From Phycisphaerae bacterium (lineage in GTDB: Bacteria; Planctomycetota; Phycisphaerae; UBA1845), in NCBI GenBank assembly GCA_029260165.1, contig JAJDDT010000044.1:1-64000 (forward strand): DNA of 64,000 nucleotides, written 5' to 3'. The position numbers were made by a program, and so were the translations under genes. Below, one piece after another: positions 62,053 through 64,000 of the stretch; the first letter of the stretch is position 1, and the number at the start of each line of letters is the position of its first letter. Below the pieces are notes generated by a model, which saw nothing but the letters and a program-made list of their open reading frames with translations, was not told the DNA's origin and ran no database searches.

Positions 62053-63156
62053 TTGCGAATTGCGTTTGTGATTACGGATTTGAAGACGGGTGGGGTGCCT
62101 TTGCACTTGGCGCGTGTTGTGCCGCGGGTGCAGGCGGCGGGGTTTGAACCGGTGGTGATTTCGTTGGGACCCATGGGTGAGGTCGGGGAGGAACTTGAGC
62201 GGCGGGGGGTTCGGTGTGTTGCGTGTGATGCGGTGGGGGCGTGGGATTTGCGGGCTGTCGCGAAACTTGTCTGGTATCTGCGTCGGTTTCGTCCGGAGGT
62301 TGTTCATTCGTTTTTGTTTCATGCCAACGTGGCGTCCCGGTTTGCGGTGTTGTTGGCTGGGGTGTCTTCGCGGCGATTGATCTGTGAGATTCAGACGGTT
62401 GAGATCGAGCGACGTTGGCATTTGACGGTGGGGGGGATGACGCATCGGCTGGGGCGTTTGGTTGTGGGGAATTCACCTTCGGTTGTTGAGCATTTGCATC
62501 GGCGAGCGCATATTCCGCGATCGCGTTTGCATTGTGTGGCTGGTGGGATTGATGTTGAGGCGTTGGAAAATGGTGCGGATGTCGATTTGAGTGTGCACGG
62601 GATTTCGACGGATGAGCCTGTGGTGATGTGGGTGGGGCGGCTGGACCCGGTGAAGGGGCTTGATGAACTGGTGCGTGCCTTCGCGCGGGTTGTTCGGGAG
62701 CGGAAGGCGCAGCTGGTCCTGATTGGTGATGGGCCTCTGCGTTCGCATGTTGAGGGTGTTATCGCGCGGCACGGTGTTGGGGATTGTGTTTTTTTGCTGG
62801 GGCGTCAGTCGAACGTTGGGGGTTTCGTTCGACGGTGCGATGTGTTTGCGTTTCCGTCGTATACGGAAGGGATGCCCAACGCGTTGTTGGAGGCGATGGC
62901 GCTGGGTCGGGCGATCGTGGCGACGGAGGTGGCTGGCTGTCGTGATGTCGTGTCGCATGGTGTCAGCGGACTGCTCGTTCCATCGCGGGATGAAGTTGCG
63001 TTGGCGGATGGGATCGAGCGGTTGCTGGACGATCGGGAACTGGGGTTGCGGATGGGTGTGGCTGCCCGCGAACATTGCCTTGCGCATTTTACGATGGATC
63101 GTTGTGTCGCGCGGTACGTTGACCTGTATCGTGAGGTTGAGGGAACAACCTGCTGA
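62053..63156 (+). CDS. Family 4-type glycosyltransferase
   Basis: This GT4-like enzyme of 367 aa has the acceptor-half opening VITDLKTGGVPLHLARV and donor-half features MWVGRLDPVKGLDELV, LIGDGPLRS and PSYTEGMPNALLEAMALGRAIVAT with the E-x7-E pair. The start is TTG, 10 nt after the repeat, and no ribosome binding site is clear. The coding strand is strongly G- and T-rich at third positions. It is probably co-transcribed with the ABC exporter or alone. Confidence 0.9.
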   Translation: MRIAFVITDLKTGGVPLHLARVVPRVQAAGFEPVVISLGPMGEVGEELERRGVRCVACDAVGAWDLRAVAKLVWYLRRFRPEVVHSFLFHANVASRFAVLLAGVSSRRLICEIQTVEIERRWHLTVGGMTHRLGRLVVGNSPSVVEHLHRRAHIPRSRLHCVAGGIDVEALENGADVDLSVHGISTDEPVVMWVGRLDPVKGLDELVRAFARVVRERKAQLVLIGDGPLRSHVEGVIARHGVGDCVFLLGRQSNVGGFVRRCDVFAFPSYTEGMPNALLEAMALGRAIVATEVAGCRDVVSHGVSGLLVPSRDEVALADGIERLLDDRELGLRMGVAAREHCLAHFTMDRCVARYVDLYREVEGTTC

Positions 63157-63403
63157 CAGGATCGCGTCGGGGGATGGCGGTGGTTCATTTCTCCTGTCCG
63201 GCCTGGATGGGAATCGAGGTAAATAGTGCCGATTTTTTGGGGAAATTTTGTCATGCGCGGGCTGGGGAACCGGGTTGATTGGCGACGGTTGTGCGGTCTG
63301 TGCTGACGGTGCACGACGGGTGGTGGTCGTAAGGAAGGGGTACCCCAACAGATGGGTGCGTGCGCGGGCCGGCAAAAAAGGGGCACGAAGCCCTGGTTTA
63401 TGC

Positions 63404-63446
63404 TTGCGTTATGGGGGTCGGTGGGCCATAATTCCCCTCGTTCCCC
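63404..63446 (+). promoter_or_regulatory. mraZ promoter with overlapping TGGG operator boxes
   Basis: TTGCGT (63404-63409) and CATAAT (63427-63432) are separated by 17 nt, a good sigma-70 promoter. TGGG boxes at 63412, 63422 and 63442 have a 10-nt step (one step skipped). MraZ in other bacteria binds TGGG-N6 repeats at its own promoter. The boxes overlap the -35/-10 spacer, so they are placed to repress. Confidence 0.6.
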
Positions 63447-63466
63447 TGAAGTGGGGAGAATGAGCG

Positions 63467-63985
63467 GTGAGAACCTTGAGACGAGTCCCATTTACTGATG
63501 CTTACGTTCGCAACATTGACAGCAAGAACCGGTTGCAGATACCCGCGCAGATGCGGGGTGTTATCAATCCGGAGCTTGACGGCAAGTCGATGTTTCTTGT
63601 CCCCGGCGGGCGGGACAACACGCTTTCATTATACACGGAAGCTTACTTCTGTGAAAAGGCGGCTTCGTTGCGGACCGACGAGCGGGACGATCCGGACGCC
63701 ATTGATTTTGAGCAGATGTTCTTCGGATCGGCGAGCAGAATTGAGCTTGATTCGCAAGGCCGATTGGTTTTGCCGGAGCGTCAGCTTGCGATGGTTGATC
63801 TTGGGACAGAGGTTTATGTGGTTGGCGCGCAGTATCGAATCGATCTGTGGCGGAAGTCGGGCTATGAGGCGTTTATGCAGGATGTGGCATCGCGACGGAG
63901 CGCGTTGCATCGGGTTCTGCGATCGCCTGGGCGTGCGGCACCTTCGTCGGGCGATGTTGGATCGTCCGGTTCGAGGGAATTGTAG
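63467..63985 (+). CDS. mraZ: Transcriptional regulator MraZ
   Basis: MraZ is the first gene of the dcw (division and cell wall) cluster and a DNA-binding regulator of it. The 172-aa protein has its two AbrB-like halves: IDSKNRLQIPAQMR and LDSQGRLVLPERQL, each with the D-x-x-[N/G]-R-x-x-[I/L]-P core. The last 30 residues are a Ser/Arg/Gly-rich tail beyond the usual end. The start is GTG, with AGTGGGGAG about 17 bases upstream. It reaches the window edge, and the rest of the cluster should follow. Confidence 0.95.
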   Translation: MRTLRRVPFTDAYVRNIDSKNRLQIPAQMRGVINPELDGKSMFLVPGGRDNTLSLYTEAYFCEKAASLRTDERDDPDAIDFEQMFFGSASRIELDSQGRLVLPERQLAMVDLGTEVYVVGAQYRIDLWRKSGYEAFMQDVASRRSALHRVLRSPGRAAPSSGDVGSSGSREL

Positions 63986-64000
63986 TGTTTCTGTTGGCGT

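Noticed and set aside
60780-62174. 464-aa - strand open frame across the ABC permease
   Set aside because: It is the mirror of a G/T-rich coding strand and is full of Pro, His, Asn, Gln and Arg.
1-64000. CRISPR array, tRNA or rRNA genes
   Set aside because: No regular direct-repeat/spacer array, cloverleaf or rRNA core was found in the intergenic regions.

Overview
The window looks like a chromosomal segment from a Planctomycetota bacterium, most likely of the Phycisphaerae type. This is an inference from gene style, not from a marker gene. The signs are: secreted proteins with dockerin-like repeats of the form D-x-N/D-x-D-G in a D-rich context, prepilin-like proteins with an FTLIELL-type N-terminus and a late DGH motif, an EF-G resembling the mitochondrial EF-G1/spdEFG1 type, a polytopic membrane Ser/Thr kinase, a NatB-CPBP fusion, and a DDE transposase family common in planctomycetes. 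No rRNA, tRNA, CRISPR array or prophage was seen.

Layout. 0-3 kb: a transposase broken by one in-frame TGA, a run of three tight hairpins, and an uncharacterised protein. 3-13 kb: a secreted M16 peptidase, a HEAT-like exported protein, a PhnD-like lipoprotein, a B12-binding/radical SAM protein, a prepilin-like protein, a small zinc-ribbon membrane protein and a PD40 beta-propeller. 13-22 kb: a receiver-degenerate GGDEF protein and housekeeping genes (metF, fumC, fusA) with a NatA/NatB-type ABC pair. 22-30 kb: sugar-nucleotide genes (nucleotidyltransferase, 4,6-dehydratase-like SDR, galE) around a giant membrane-anchored TPR protein. 30-41 kb: two secreted dockerin-like proteins (one 1385 aa, with six Cys-rich modules and a cohesin-like domain), a hybrid histidine kinase convergent with an OmpR-type regulator, a prepilin-like protein and a sulfatase-like enzyme with Thr at the nucleophile position.

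41.7-50.0 kb is the most interesting block. It is a tight + strand operon of three glycosyltransferases, an MsbA-like ABC exporter and two different APH-fold kinases. It reads like a pathway that builds, phosphorylates and exports a glycoconjugate. 50-58 kb: an anchored nuclease, a membrane Ser/Thr kinase coupled to a coiled-coil/FHA protein, a PIG-V-like mannosyltransferase split by a TGA, and a secreted beta-helix protein with a dockerin-like tail. 58-64 kb: hsp20 with a near-consensus sigma-54 promoter, miaA coupled to an ABC exporter, another glycosyltransferase, and mraZ opening the division/cell-wall (dcw) cluster behind a promoter overlaid with TGGG boxes.

Non-coding structure is rich. 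There are four minus-strand intrinsic terminators, a bidirectional terminator candidate, and a hairpin repeat in two copies 46 kb apart with a compensated base pair. Two GG-N10-GC sigma-54-like sites and an MraZ-type operator complete the set. All functional calls come from reading motifs by eye; no database search was run.
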